This document shows, piece after piece, positions 8,567 through 17,739 of a DNA stretch of 64,000 nt. Within the stretch, counting starts at the first letter, position 1. Each line of letters begins with the position of its first letter. The notes below the pieces were generated by a model. It was not told the DNA's origin, made no database searches, and saw only the letters and a program-made list of their open reading frames with translations. This DNA is from Algoriphagus formosus. Lineage in GTDB: Bacteria > Bacteroidota > Bacteroidia > Cytophagales > Cyclobacteriaceae. The position numbers and the translations under genes are program-made. The stretch lies in NCBI RefSeq assembly GCF_002807035.1, contig NZ_NIUC01000003.1, positions 1 to 64,000 of the forward strand, in the 5' to 3' direction.

Positions 8567-9267
8567 TGGCAAACGGTAATCTCCATTTTTTCCGTTCCAT
8601 AGTCGAAGGTGACCATTTCTGGACTCAGGCCGGGAATCCCTAATCCTAGGCCTCTGAAAATAAAAATGATTCCCAAGATGACTCCCAAATAGGGGATCGC
8701 TTTTTGAAAATTCATCCGGGTTTTCACTGTGATTATCTGGCTTGAGAACATTAAAAACAGTAAGAGTGGGATCGTACCTATTCCAAAGAAAAACATGTAA
8801 ACAGCTCCCAAATAGGGGCTTTGCATGCCAAGTGCTGCGATGAGTGCCATGTAGACCATACCACATGGGAGAAGCCCATTGGCTAAGCCTGTGGCAAAAA
8901 AGGCAGGTTTTCCTCCTCGCTTTAGGAAGTAGGATAGCTTCTGTCTAACCCATTTTACCAAACCTGAAAAAATGGATACTTGAAGCAGCTGCTCTGATTT
9001 TTTGTAATTGAGTGACAGTAAGACTAAAACTACCCCCATGGCAATTGAGAAACCCTGTTGGATTCCAGCCAAAGACATAGAAAAGCCTACAAATCCAATG
9101 AGAAGCCCTAAAAGGGCATAGGTAAAGCTTCTGCCAAGATTGTAGAGTATTTTATTCCAAATGAATCCGGAATTACTGGCATTTCCAACGGCGAGGGCAA
9201 TAGGTCCACACATTCCCACGCAGTGGAATGAACCTAAAAAACCCAAAAGAAATGCAGTCCAAATCAT
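8563..9267 (-). CDS. TauE/SafE-like (COG2836) membrane protein of the cbb3 locus
   Basis: Polytopic membrane protein of 234 residues with about six spans. It begins MIWTAFLLGFLGSFHCVGMC; the HCVGMCGP motif is typical of COG2836 proteins, distant relatives of CcdA/DsbD found in cco gene clusters. I chose ATG 9267 because it overlaps the fixH stop (TGATG) and places the hydrophobic segment at the N-terminus. The frame is open to 9336. In this setting it probably helps cytochrome oxidase maturation, perhaps copper or thiol handling; the substrate cannot be told from sequence. It is the last gene of the cco operon. Confidence 0.8.
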   Translation of the reverse strand: MIWTAFLLGFLGSFHCVGMCGPIALAVGNASNSGFIWNKILYNLGRSFTYALLGLLIGFVGFSMSLAGIQQGFSIAMGVVLVLLSLNYKKSEQLLQVSIFSGLVKWVRQKLSYFLKRGGKPAFFATGLANGLLPCGMVYMALIAALGMQSPYLGAVYMFFFGIGTIPLLLFLMFSSQIITVKTRMNFQKAIPYLGVILGIIFIFRGLGLGIPGLSPEMVTFDYGTEKMEITVCH

Positions 9268-9692
9268 CAGAGTGTAATTTTCTTCTCTTGATAGAATTCT
9301 GTTCCGTTTTCGGTCCAAGTGAGTTGAACTCTCCAATATCCAGGTTTTAGACTGGCGATGGATATTTGTTTTTTTCCTGACTCGATGATTTCTACAGGCA
9401 CGCTTTGATCAAGGCTTACATCCGAAGGTCGATAGAGGTTGAGATTTCCTTTTGCACCCTTTGGAAGATCCAAAATGACTGCTTTAGATTGGGAATCAAA
9501 AGCTAAAACTTCCCGATCAAGAAGGAGCGTTGAGGACTCCCTGTCTATCTGTTCTTGATATTTGATCTCTGCTTCGTAGTAATTGTCCCTTACCAGCTCA
9601 ATCCCATCCATCCTTACCGAGATAATCACCATGGTCATGATGATGCCTACGAAAGCAATGATTGAAAGTAAAATTCCTTTTCCCCAGTCCAT
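9267..9692 (-). CDS. fixH: FixH/CcoH family protein
   Basis: Protein of 141 residues with one N-terminal membrane span (about 5-25) and a small periplasmic domain. The sequence DNYYEAEIKYQEQIDRE directly after the span is the recognisable FixH signature. FixH/CcoH is needed for stable assembly of cbb3 oxidase, likely together with the CcoI copper ATPase. It sits 4 bp after ccoG and overlaps the next gene, as expected in an operon. Confidence 0.9.
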   Translation of the reverse strand: MDWGKGILLSIIAFVGIIMTMVIISVRMDGIELVRDNYYEAEIKYQEQIDRESSTLLLDREVLAFDSQSKAVILDLPKGAKGNLNLYRPSDVSLDQSVPVEIIESGKKQISIASLKPGYWRVQLTWTENGTEFYQEKKITL

Positions 9693-9696
9693 AGTT

Positions 9697-11115
9697 TTAT
9701 TCTTTTGATATAGGAGCCATAAAGCTCGTTTCTATTTTATCAATTTCTTTATCCGCATGCACCAGTGAAAGTTGAATTTCCTGCTGTGGGCGGTTTACGC
9801 TCTTTTGATCAGTAACGATGAAAAACCGTCCTTCCACTTTGGATTGAGGCTCAAGTACCCAATTTTGTCCGCCGACGATTTCTACATCCATTCCTTCTAC
9901 CAAGGAAGAAAGATCCACCGTTTGAGGTTCGAAGGTTTTATTGATGAGGGTGATTTGATAGAGATTTGAAACCGTACCATTATCCCGCATTTGATAGGTC
10001 ATTCCAGGGAACCTTGTCACTGTAGCCTGAAGCTCATCACGAGTAGCAATCAATGATATAAATCCAGCCACCAAAATAACCAACACAACAGAATAAGCTT
10101 TCACTCGGTTGGTGATTAGTTTCTGAAAGCCTTGTTGAATACTATTCTCTGATGCATATCGAATAAGGCCTTTAGGACGGTCCACTTTGACCATTACCTC
10201 ATCACAAGCATCAATGCAAGCTGTACAATTGACACACTCCATTTGTACTCCATTTCGGATATCAATGCCTGTCGGACATACCTGCACACAAAGATTACAG
10301 TCTACACAATCTCCAAGAGGGGTTTCTTCGACTTTATTTTTTCGAATCGGTCCTCTAGGCTCTCCCCGCACATAATCATACATTACGTTGATAGAGTTGT
10401 TGTCCAAAAGCACTCCTTGTAGTCTACCATAAGGGCAGACCACTGTACATGCTTGCTCTCTAAACCACGTGAAGACGAACATGAAAATCCCTGAAAATGC
10501 AACCAAACCAATAAAGCCGGCCAAGTTAGCGGTTGGTGGCTGGGTGACAATCTCTCTGACCTGATCGATTCCGATCAAATATGCCATCACCAAATGTCCA
10601 ATCAAAAGGGAGATTAAACCAAATATTAGAAGCTTTGATCCCTTTTTGATAATCTTTTCACCATTCCAAGGCATGGCATCCAACGCACGCTGTTGATTGG
10701 CATCTCCTTCGATCATGTATTCGATCTTGCGGAAAACCATTTCCATGAAAAGTGTCTGAGGACAAGCCCAACCACACCATATTCTCCCAAATATCACAGT
10801 AAACAGGATGATAAATACAAAGAATATCAAGAGAAGGAATATCAGCAAATGGGTGTCTTGTGGCCAGAAAACCGCTCCAAAAATGATGAATTTCCGCTCA
10901 AAAATATTGAAAAGGAGCCATGGCCTGCCATCTACCTGAATGAATGGACCGGCAAATAAAATAGCCAAAAGAATCCACGAAAGGTAGGTGCGGTATTTGT
11001 AAAAGAAACCCTTTACTTTTTTGGGGTAAACCCAGTTTCTTTTACCATCATCTTGGACAGTTGACAGGGAGTCCCGGAAAGTATTCGGGTCGAGATGTGG
11101 ATTTTTCTTTGCCAT
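9697..11115 (-). CDS. ccoG: Cytochrome c oxidase accessory protein CcoG (FixG)
   Basis: Protein of 472 residues. It has several N-terminal membrane spans, the segment GRIWCGWACPQTLFMEMVFR, and CTVVCPYGRLQG. Two 4Fe-4S ferredoxin-type clusters follow (CVDCNLCVQVCPTG and CVNCTACIDACD). The C-terminal third is an Ig-like periplasmic domain (IG-fold of CcoG). CcoG acts as a cupric reductase in cbb3 oxidase assembly in studied bacteria. It is preceded by a strong hairpin that separates it from ccoP. Confidence 0.95.
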   Translation of the reverse strand: MAKKNPHLDPNTFRDSLSTVQDDGKRNWVYPKKVKGFFYKYRTYLSWILLAILFAGPFIQVDGRPWLLFNIFERKFIIFGAVFWPQDTHLLIFLLLIFFVFIILFTVIFGRIWCGWACPQTLFMEMVFRKIEYMIEGDANQQRALDAMPWNGEKIIKKGSKLLIFGLISLLIGHLVMAYLIGIDQVREIVTQPPTANLAGFIGLVAFSGIFMFVFTWFREQACTVVCPYGRLQGVLLDNNSINVMYDYVRGEPRGPIRKNKVEETPLGDCVDCNLCVQVCPTGIDIRNGVQMECVNCTACIDACDEVMVKVDRPKGLIRYASENSIQQGFQKLITNRVKAYSVVLVILVAGFISLIATRDELQATVTRFPGMTYQMRDNGTVSNLYQITLINKTFEPQTVDLSSLVEGMDVEIVGGQNWVLEPQSKVEGRFFIVTDQKSVNRPQQEIQLSLVHADKEIDKIETSFMAPISKE

Positions 11116-11132
11116 AATGAGAGAATAATTAA

Positions 11133-11161
11133 AGACTGTCAGAGAATTGCTCTGACAGTCT
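11133..11161 (-). terminator. Strong intercistronic hairpin between ccoP and ccoG
   Basis: AGACTGTCAGAG (11133-11144) pairs perfectly with CTCTGACAGTCT (11150-11161) around a five-base loop. On the transcribed strand it is followed only by TTAATTATT, so it may act as a partial terminator or as a 3' stability element for the ccoNOQP part of the message. It ends 17 bases before the ccoG ATG. Confidence 0.55.
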
Positions 11162-11168
11162 AAAGGTA

Positions 11169-12089
11169 TTAAAGTGCAGCAACCACGCTTGTGCTATCAG
11201 TCACCACTTCTTCTTGCGTAGGTGTATAAAGTTCCCCTTGTGGGTCTTTGGGACTAGCTGGAGTAGTACCAACTAGACTTAGGATGTAACTGGAGACTTG
11301 TTGCATTTCTTGTGGAGAAAGCTGATCCTCCCAGGGCACCATCCCTTTGCTGACTACGCCATATTTCACTACAGAGAAAACATCGTTGATAGATCCTCCA
11401 TGGATCCAGTATTGATCTGTCAGGTTTGGACCTACGCCACCCCCACCGTCTGCAGCATGACAAGCAGCACAGTTGGCTTCGAAGATTGACTTTCCTACAG
11501 CTAATCCAGACTCAGAATCATCAACAGTCACATTCGTCTCGTCTATGGATGCTGCAAGGTTTGCCATTCTTGCTTCCGCAGCTATGGCCTCTATTCTAAG
11601 CTCTTCCTGATACTCTTCTACGCCTGTAAGCCCTAAGCCTAAGACTGAATAATAAGTGAAATATCCGACGCCGTAGATGATAGTCAATATGAAAACCCAC
11701 TGAAGCCAAGGCGGCATGAAGTTGTCTAGCTCTGTGATGCCGTCATAGGAGTGATCTGCCATCATTTTTGCTTTTTCTTCTTTGCCTCCTACAGTATCCA
11801 TTTTACCAGTGACAAAGCGTTCTTTGAACTTCTCCCACCAGCTTGGTTCATTAGCCAATTCTGGATTTTCATTTCGGAAAACAGCAACCATAAAGGTCAT
11901 CAAATAGACCATCAGAACTAATAAAAGAATGATTACCAGAAGGACTATACCGAGGATAATCAGTAAGGTCAATTGTCCGGGATCCATTGCTTGAAGGTCT
12001 GAGTACCAATTGGAGCTTTCTGTTTGTCCAAAAGCAAGTTGAGTGGGTAGCCACCCGATTGTGAATAGAAATATGAGAAACTTTTTCAT
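11169..12089 (-). CDS. ccoP: cbb3 oxidase subunit III, mono-haem CcoP
   Basis: Protein of 306 residues with a signal-like N-terminus (to about 21), membrane spans at about 38-68 and 129-152, and one c-type haem site C207-A-A-C210-H. VGPNLTDQYWIHGG precedes the distal methionine segment GMVPWEDQLSP. Proteobacterial CcoP has two haem sites; only one is present here. The FMPPWLQWVF segment is the CcoP_N signature. It delivers electrons to CcoNO. The gene overlaps ccoQ by 4 bp. Confidence 0.93.
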   Translation of the reverse strand: MKKFLIFLFTIGWLPTQLAFGQTESSNWYSDLQAMDPGQLTLLIILGIVLLVIILLLVLMVYLMTFMVAVFRNENPELANEPSWWEKFKERFVTGKMDTVGGKEEKAKMMADHSYDGITELDNFMPPWLQWVFILTIIYGVGYFTYYSVLGLGLTGVEEYQEELRIEAIAAEARMANLAASIDETNVTVDDSESGLAVGKSIFEANCAACHAADGGGGVGPNLTDQYWIHGGSINDVFSVVKYGVVSKGMVPWEDQLSPQEMQQVSSYILSLVGTTPASPKDPQGELYTPTQEEVVTDSTSVVAAL

Positions 12090-12271
12090 GGCTGGGATGG
12101 GGTTATATCGTCGTCATTTTCCATAGGTAGAGATTTCAGGTGGTCCACCACATCTTTTGGGATAGACTTTACCCAAAAGAAAACCCCCAAGAAAAATGTG
12201 ACAAAGATGAGCAATGAAATCACTGGATAGATTTCAATATTTTCGATTGATCTTAAAACTTCTTTATACAT
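12086..12271 (-). CDS. ccoQ: CcoQ-like small subunit
   Basis: A 61-residue protein with one membrane span at about 17-34 (VISLLIFVTFFLGVFFWVKS) and a short acidic tail. Position between ccoNO and ccoP and the single-span layout fit CcoQ, which stabilises the cbb3 complex. Sequence conservation in CcoQ is low, so the name rests mainly on context. It overlaps ccoP by 4 bp and follows ccoNO by 12 bp. Confidence 0.75.
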   Translation of the reverse strand: MYKEVLRSIENIEIYPVISLLIFVTFFLGVFFWVKSIPKDVVDHLKSLPMENDDDITPSQP

Positions 12272-12283
12272 GGTTTCTTCGGT

Positions 12284-14410
12284 TTAATTGGATGCGGTAG
12301 CATTGATATCTGTCCCAAGCCGCTGTAGGTAAGCGATCAGTGCTACGATTTCTGTGTTTGGAAGTACTTCCACACCGGCATCTTTCAGATTGGTCACAAT
12401 CTGATCAGCTTGGCTTTCCAAATCCGCCATGGCTTGTTGGTCATATCCTTCAGGATACGGTACCCCAAGTTTTTGAAGCGTTCTGATTTTGGCAGGTAGC
12501 TCCGAATAGTCCATGATATTCTCCTTCATCCAAGGATAAGGAGGCATCAATGATCCCGGAGACATTGTTCTTGGATCTTCCATGTGGAAGTAGTGCCAAG
12601 AATCAGGGTATTTGCCACCTACCCGATGCAAGTCTGGACCAGTTCGCTTTGATCCCCACAAGAAAGGTCTGTCATAGACGAATTCGCCAGCTTTGGAGTA
12701 TTCTCCATATCGCTCTGTCTCAAATCGGAATGGTCGGATCATCTGTGAGTGACAGCCTACACAACCATTGGCGATGTAAAGATCTCTACCCTCCAACTCT
12801 AGTGGAGTATATGGTTTCACTGAAGCGATGGTCGGCACATTTGACTTTACGAGAATGGTAGGGATGATTTCGATCGCTCCACCAATTGCGATAGCGATGG
12901 TAGCCAAAACAGTAAAGAATACTGGCTTGCGCTCCCATGCTCTGTGCCAAAATTCTCCCGCAGGATTGTAGTTTTTAGCCAAAGCTGGTGCCTGATCTTC
13001 CTCATAAGCTTGGAAGCTTCCTTTCTTAGCTGTCATGAACATATTGTATACCATGATGATGGCTCCAGTCAAGTAAAGAAGTCCACCAAATGCTCTTAGC
13101 ATATACATTGGTACAAGCTCTACAACAGTCTGTAGGAAGTTGCCATAAGCCAATCGACCCATTTCATTAAACTCACGAAGCATCAAGAACTGGGTAAGAG
13201 CCGCTACATACATCGGAAGTGCATAGAAGATGATTCCGAGTGTGCCAATCCAGAAGTGAGTATTGGCAAGTTTTTGTGAGTAAATGGTGGTTTTGAATAG
13301 TCTTGGCCACATCCAATACAGCATTCCGAAGGTTAAGAATCCATTCCAACCCAATCCGCCAATGTGTACGTGTGCTACGATCCAGTCAGTGTAGTGGGCG
13401 ATAGCGTTGACATTTTTCAATGATAGCATCGGACCCTCAAAGGTGGACATACCATAGGCTGTCACTGCCACTACCATAAACTTCAATACTGGTTCATTCC
13501 GCACTTTATCCCAAGCACCTCTAAGTGTCAGAAGACCATTCACCATACCACCCCAAGAAGGAGCAATCAGCATCACAGAGAAGACTGTACCTAATACCTG
13601 AGCCCACTCAGGAAGAGCAGTGTAGAGCAAGTGGTGAGGTCCTGCCCACATGTAGATAAAGATCAAGGACCAAAAGTGGATAATGGAAAGCTTGTAGGAA
13701 TAAACTGGTCTATTCGCAGCTTTTGGAAGAAAGTAATACATCAAGCCAAGGAATGGGGTAGTCAAGAAGAATGCTACTGCATTGTGTCCATACCACCACT
13801 GAACCAAGGCATCCTGAACACCTGCATAAGCAGAGTAACTCTTCAGGAAGTTGACTGGAAGTGCAAGAGAGTTGAAGATGTGAAGTACTGCTACTGTCAC
13901 AAAGGAGGCTAGGTAAAACCAAATGGCCACATACATGTGACGCTCACGACGCTTGATCAGCGTACCGATCATGTTGGCACCAAAGGCTACCCAAACTAAT
14001 GCAATGGCAATGTCGATTGGCCATTCTAGTTCGGCATACTCCTTTGAGGTGGTTAATCCTAGTGGAAGCGTAATGGCTGCTGCCAAAATGATTAATTGCC
14101 AGCCCCAAAAGTGAAACCAGCTGAGGCCCTTGTTCCACATAGGGGTCTTCAAGAGTCTTGGCATGGAGTAATAAACCCCTGCAAAGATTGCGTTACCTAC
14201 AAAGGCAAAGATCACCGCATTGGTGTGCAGTGGTCGAATCCTTCCAAAGGTCGTGTAAGGGTTGCCTAAGTTTGCTTCAGGCCAGAAAAGCTGCGTGGCT
14301 GCTATGACCCCCACGAGCATCCCCACTATACCCCAGATAATCGTCGCGGCTCCAAAGTACTTGACAATTTTATTGTCGTAATGGAACCTTTCCAGTGTAG
14401 CGTCATTCAT
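12284..14410 (-). CDS. ccoNO: Fused cbb3 oxidase subunits I/II (CcoN-CcoO)
   Basis: A 708-residue fusion of the catalytic subunit CcoN and the haem c subunit CcoO. CcoN ligands are visible: RPLHTNAVIF, WWYGHNAVAFF, the CuB pair in GPHHLLYTALPEW, and the haem ligands in IVAHVHIGGLGWNGF. The CcoO part has one membrane span and a haem c site CVGCH at about residue 548, followed by SQMIRPF and a methionine-rich distal segment (PRTMSPGSLMPPYPWM). It is a high-affinity terminal oxidase for low oxygen. Fusion of the two subunits is usual in Bacteroidota. The start overlaps the ccoS stop by 8 bp. Confidence 0.95.
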   Translation of the reverse strand: MNDATLERFHYDNKIVKYFGAATIIWGIVGMLVGVIAATQLFWPEANLGNPYTTFGRIRPLHTNAVIFAFVGNAIFAGVYYSMPRLLKTPMWNKGLSWFHFWGWQLIILAAAITLPLGLTTSKEYAELEWPIDIAIALVWVAFGANMIGTLIKRRERHMYVAIWFYLASFVTVAVLHIFNSLALPVNFLKSYSAYAGVQDALVQWWYGHNAVAFFLTTPFLGLMYYFLPKAANRPVYSYKLSIIHFWSLIFIYMWAGPHHLLYTALPEWAQVLGTVFSVMLIAPSWGGMVNGLLTLRGAWDKVRNEPVLKFMVVAVTAYGMSTFEGPMLSLKNVNAIAHYTDWIVAHVHIGGLGWNGFLTFGMLYWMWPRLFKTTIYSQKLANTHFWIGTLGIIFYALPMYVAALTQFLMLREFNEMGRLAYGNFLQTVVELVPMYMLRAFGGLLYLTGAIIMVYNMFMTAKKGSFQAYEEDQAPALAKNYNPAGEFWHRAWERKPVFFTVLATIAIAIGGAIEIIPTILVKSNVPTIASVKPYTPLELEGRDLYIANGCVGCHSQMIRPFRFETERYGEYSKAGEFVYDRPFLWGSKRTGPDLHRVGGKYPDSWHYFHMEDPRTMSPGSLMPPYPWMKENIMDYSELPAKIRTLQKLGVPYPEGYDQQAMADLESQADQIVTNLKDAGVEVLPNTEIVALIAYLQRLGTDINATASN

Positions 14411-14588
14411 TGGACTTTTGTTTTAAAGGTTGATTTTTCGTTGTTTTTTTATGATTGTCAAAGAGAATCCTCACCGATGGAGTGTAGTCATCATCAAACT
14501 GTCCGCCTTTCATTGCTTTGAAAAAAAGAAATAGAAAGGTCACCGCCAGAATCAAACTCACCCCGATTAGAATAAATATTACTTCCAT
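14403..14588 (-). CDS. ccoS: cbb3 oxidase assembly protein CcoS
   Basis: A 61-residue protein with one N-terminal span (about 3-24) and the CcoS signature FFKAMKGGQFDD, a motif present in almost all members. CcoS is needed for insertion of cofactors into CcoN. It lies 3 bp after ccoI and overlaps ccoNO. Confidence 0.92.
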   Translation of the reverse strand: MEVIFILIGVSLILAVTFLFLFFKAMKGGQFDDDYTPSVRILFDNHKKTTKNQPLKQKSNE

Positions 14589-14591
14589 GCT

Positions 14592-17021
14592 TTAGGGCTT
14601 TGATTGCGTTAAGAGTCCTTTGCGCCAGGCTAAGAAATTGGTAGAAAGCGTGGTGAAAAGAACTACTGAAATACTTGATAGAGGCATCAATACAGCACAG
14701 ATCACAGGGCTCAAAATACCTTGAACTGCGAGGCTGATACCGACAATATTGTATAGAAAACTCAGGGCGAAACTTGCCTTGATGACATTTCTGCTTTGCT
14801 TGGCAAAAGCCAAAAACTCCGGGATTTTTTCAAAAGAATCAGCATCTAAAATGGCATCACTTGCTGGAGAAAAATGGCTGACCCGGTCAGATATCGCTAT
14901 TCCAACTTCACTTTCCTGCAAGGCTCCTGCATCATTCAATCCATCACCGACCATCAGCGTTTGATGGCGATCCTGATTCAACTTTTTGATGTATTGTAAT
15001 TTGTCATTTGGACCCTGCTGAAAATTATAATGGATGTCACTCCCCAGAAGGTTTTGAAGCGATTTCATTTCATGACTGTGATCACCGGAAAGCAGGTGAA
15101 GCTCATACTCGTTTTCTAAATGGGATACAACGTCCTTTGCTTTAGCTCGTAAGCCGGATTGAATATGGAAATATCCAAGGATTACATCCGAGACGCTGAA
15201 GTAAACCAGATTGCCTGATTCTACCGAAAGCCCGTTTTTGACACCACAAAATGTCTTTGAACCCACTTTGACAGTCTGTCCCAGATACTCTCCCTGAATA
15301 CCTTGTCCTTTGATTTCGGATACATGATCTAAAGTCGCCGAGGCTACATCGCCAAGCCAAACATTGGTTCGATTGCTCAGTGGATGAGTAGATCGTGCCA
15401 CCAGAGATTTTAGAATAGACTTTGATTCTTCAGAGAGTTTTTCTCCATGATAAGAAACGCTGGCTTTTGCCGGGTCTGTCAAGGTGCCAGTTTTATCAAA
15501 AATAAGCGTGTCCACCAAGGCTAGGCGCTCTACCACACTGGCGTTTTTGAGGTAGAATTTTCCTCTGCCAAATATCCGAAGCGTGTTTCCCAAAGTAAAA
15601 GGAGTGGACATTGCAAGTGCGCAGGGGCAAGCAACTATCAGTACCGAAACAAAGGCTTTTACACCCATGGAAACATCCATAGGAATCCATGCTAACAAGG
15701 CAATCAAGGCAATGCTAATGACGGTCCAGGTGAAAACTCCAGAAACCTGATTGGAAAGCGGTTCCAGTAGTTTGTCTTTCGATTTTTCGAAGCTTTCATT
15801 GTTCCATAGATCGGTTAGATAGCCCTGAGAAGGTGATTTTTGAACTGTCAGTAGAACTGGTTCGCCTTTTTGCCGACCTCCTGCATAGATCAATTCTCCT
15901 TTACGCTTCGGAACTGGCACTTCTTCACCGGTGACAAAGCTGTAATCGACTTGAGCGCTTTCACTCAATAGAAGAGAATCTGCTGGAATTAACTCTTCAT
16001 CGCGGACCAAGATTACATCACCAACCTCCAGCTTTGTCAATGGAATGACTTCTTCTCGATTTTGGACTAATTTGGTAACAGCAATGGGGAAATAGGACTT
16101 GTAATCTCGGTCAAACTCAAGTGCAGTGAAGGTTTTTTGTTGGTAGATTTTTCCAAGAAGCAAAAAGAATAAAAGTCCTCCTAGGCTATCCATGTACCCC
16201 GCATTGCCAAAGGCGAAAATTTCCCAAAGACTGTATAAAAACAAGGAAGCAATGCCCAAAACAATGGGAATATCCATGTTAATCCGTCGCTGCTTGATGG
16301 AGTTCCAGGCGGAGAGGTAATAATCACTTGCAGAATAAGTGACTACGGGAATAGCCAAAAGCACATTTAGATAATTGAAAAGGCTTCGGAAGTTTTCTGC
16401 TATCAGCTCTACTTCTGAGAAGTACTCAGGAATACTAAAAAGCATCATATTCCCAAAGCAAAAACCCGCTACAGCGAGTCTTTTTACAGTGCGTCTATCT
16501 GCTTTTCCGGTTTTCTCTTTCTTATCAAGGTGAGATAGGGCTATTTTGGGTTCGTAGCCAATGGTAGAGAGTAGGCTTACCACTTCTTGAAGATTAATCT
16601 TTTCCTTCAAAAACTTGATCTGTACCTTTTTCTTGATGAAATCCACTCGGCTACTGATGATTCCGGGATGGATTTGGTATAGATTCTCGAGTAGCCAAAT
16701 GCAAGAAGCACAATGGATCAAAGGGATATGGAATGTCACATGGCATTCACTTTCGTTTTGAAAGTCTAGAAGTTTTTGGGCTGTTTCTTCATCGTTTAGA
16801 TAGTCAAACCGATTGGCTTTACCTTTCTTTTCCTTCTGACTTTCTCCCGGGAAAGATTCTAAATCATAGTAGGTACAAAGGTCATTCTCTGACAAAACCT
16901 CATACACAAGCTTACAACCTTGGCAACAAAATACCTTTTCGTCGATCTTCAACGAATCATTTTCACATTGCTCACCACAGTGGTAGCAATGTGTTTTTTC
17001 GGTAGTTGCTGGGTTAAGCAT
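14592..17021 (-). CDS. ccoI: Copper-exporting P1B-type ATPase CcoI (FixI)
   Basis: P-type ATPase of 809 residues. At the N-terminus is a cysteine-rich metal-binding domain (CYHCGEQC, then CCQGCKLVYEVL) followed by an HMA domain with HCASCIW. The membrane CPC motif is seen in ACPCALAMSTP, the phosphorylation site in DKTGTLTDPA, and the hinge in MVGDGLNDAGAL. It supplies copper for the CuB site of the cbb3 oxidase. A GTG at 17036 would add five residues; ATG at 17021 matches family starts better. It is the first gene of the cco operon; a dyad resembling a Crp/Fnr site lies 44-59 bp upstream. Confidence 0.93.
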   Translation of the reverse strand: MLNPATTEKTHCYHCGEQCENDSLKIDEKVFCCQGCKLVYEVLSENDLCTYYDLESFPGESQKEKKGKANRFDYLNDEETAQKLLDFQNESECHVTFHIPLIHCASCIWLLENLYQIHPGIISSRVDFIKKKVQIKFLKEKINLQEVVSLLSTIGYEPKIALSHLDKKEKTGKADRRTVKRLAVAGFCFGNMMLFSIPEYFSEVELIAENFRSLFNYLNVLLAIPVVTYSASDYYLSAWNSIKQRRINMDIPIVLGIASLFLYSLWEIFAFGNAGYMDSLGGLLFFLLLGKIYQQKTFTALEFDRDYKSYFPIAVTKLVQNREEVIPLTKLEVGDVILVRDEELIPADSLLLSESAQVDYSFVTGEEVPVPKRKGELIYAGGRQKGEPVLLTVQKSPSQGYLTDLWNNESFEKSKDKLLEPLSNQVSGVFTWTVISIALIALLAWIPMDVSMGVKAFVSVLIVACPCALAMSTPFTLGNTLRIFGRGKFYLKNASVVERLALVDTLIFDKTGTLTDPAKASVSYHGEKLSEESKSILKSLVARSTHPLSNRTNVWLGDVASATLDHVSEIKGQGIQGEYLGQTVKVGSKTFCGVKNGLSVESGNLVYFSVSDVILGYFHIQSGLRAKAKDVVSHLENEYELHLLSGDHSHEMKSLQNLLGSDIHYNFQQGPNDKLQYIKKLNQDRHQTLMVGDGLNDAGALQESEVGIAISDRVSHFSPASDAILDADSFEKIPEFLAFAKQSRNVIKASFALSFLYNIVGISLAVQGILSPVICAVLMPLSSISVVLFTTLSTNFLAWRKGLLTQSKP

Positions 17022-17064
17022 GATTTTATTTTTCACAAAAATTTAATAATAAATAGCTAATTTT

Positions 17065-17080
17065 TATGACTTTCGTCATA
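17065..17080. promoter_or_regulatory. Crp/Fnr-family-like dyad before the cco operon
   Basis: TATGAC-TTTC-GTCATA is a perfect 6+6 dyad with a four-base spacer. It has the geometry of a Crp/Fnr-family site but arms different from those before hemN. Its centre is 29.5 bp from AATTTTTG (minus strand, 17036-17043), a poor -7 element. That would place it near -41.5, the class II position. Confidence 0.5.
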
Positions 17081-17092
17081 TTTTTTATTGAT

Positions 17093-17722
17093 TTAGAGCG
17101 ATAAATAAAAAGAAAGTTTGTTGCTCCACATTTTTCCTCTGTAAAAGTGAAATAGCACTTTAGCAAGATCTGCCTGGTAGTTCTTGGTGGTGACTAATAG
17201 GGTGCAGTCATGCTTAACGGCATATGACCAAAAGTCCCCAATTCGTAAAAAATTGAACTTGATAAAACTTGTTTCTCGGGTAGATTTTGATACCATTTGA
17301 ATTAGTTCTTGTTCCTCTTTTATTTTCGATTTGGGAATAAATGAAGGAGAGATGATCGTCGCTTTGCTATTCCTTATTTTGTTTTGAAATAGTTTGATGT
17401 AATTTTTGATAAGGCGAAAAGAGTGTGGGGTGCCATCGTAATGGAAGAGTAAGTGCTGGGTAGAAAAGTCCGGTACAAATAGCAAAACAGGAATTTCGCA
17501 GACCTCTTTTTCCAAAGGGACAGGTAATTCTTCCTGATGAAGCCAGTCCAATACCTTATTAAGATTGACGGTAATTAGGGAAGGTTCGCCATCCTTAGGA
17601 TTGCAGAGTAATTCTTCTTCCTTGCCCGGCCAAAAGTCAGTTGTCAGAACAGGGCAATTATATTCATGAAGAATAGTTTCAGGAATATGAAATTTGGTGG
17701 CGTAGGATTCTTTGAGCTCCAT
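17093..17722 (-). CDS. Universal stress protein-like protein
   Basis: A 209-residue cytosolic protein that I place only tentatively. The middle part VLLFVPDFSTQHLLFHYDGTPHSFRLIKNYIKLF has the strand-loop-helix pattern of a UspA domain (compare the family's YDGS segment). HDCTLLVTTKNYQADL near the end resembles a degenerate second Usp strand. The ATP-binding glycine motif is not visible. Usp-like genes often lie beside cbb3 and other microaerobic genes. It carries its own Fnr-type dyad, and a good -7 element TAGTTTTG lies 17 bases before the ATG. It could be read through into ccoI. Confidence 0.55.
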   Translation of the reverse strand: MELKESYATKFHIPETILHEYNCPVLTTDFWPGKEEELLCNPKDGEPSLITVNLNKVLDWLHQEELPVPLEKEVCEIPVLLFVPDFSTQHLLFHYDGTPHSFRLIKNYIKLFQNKIRNSKATIISPSFIPKSKIKEEQELIQMVSKSTRETSFIKFNFLRIGDFWSYAVKHDCTLLVTTKNYQADLAKVLFHFYRGKMWSNKLSFYLSL

Positions 17723-17739
17723 AGTTTCTTGAGATTATT

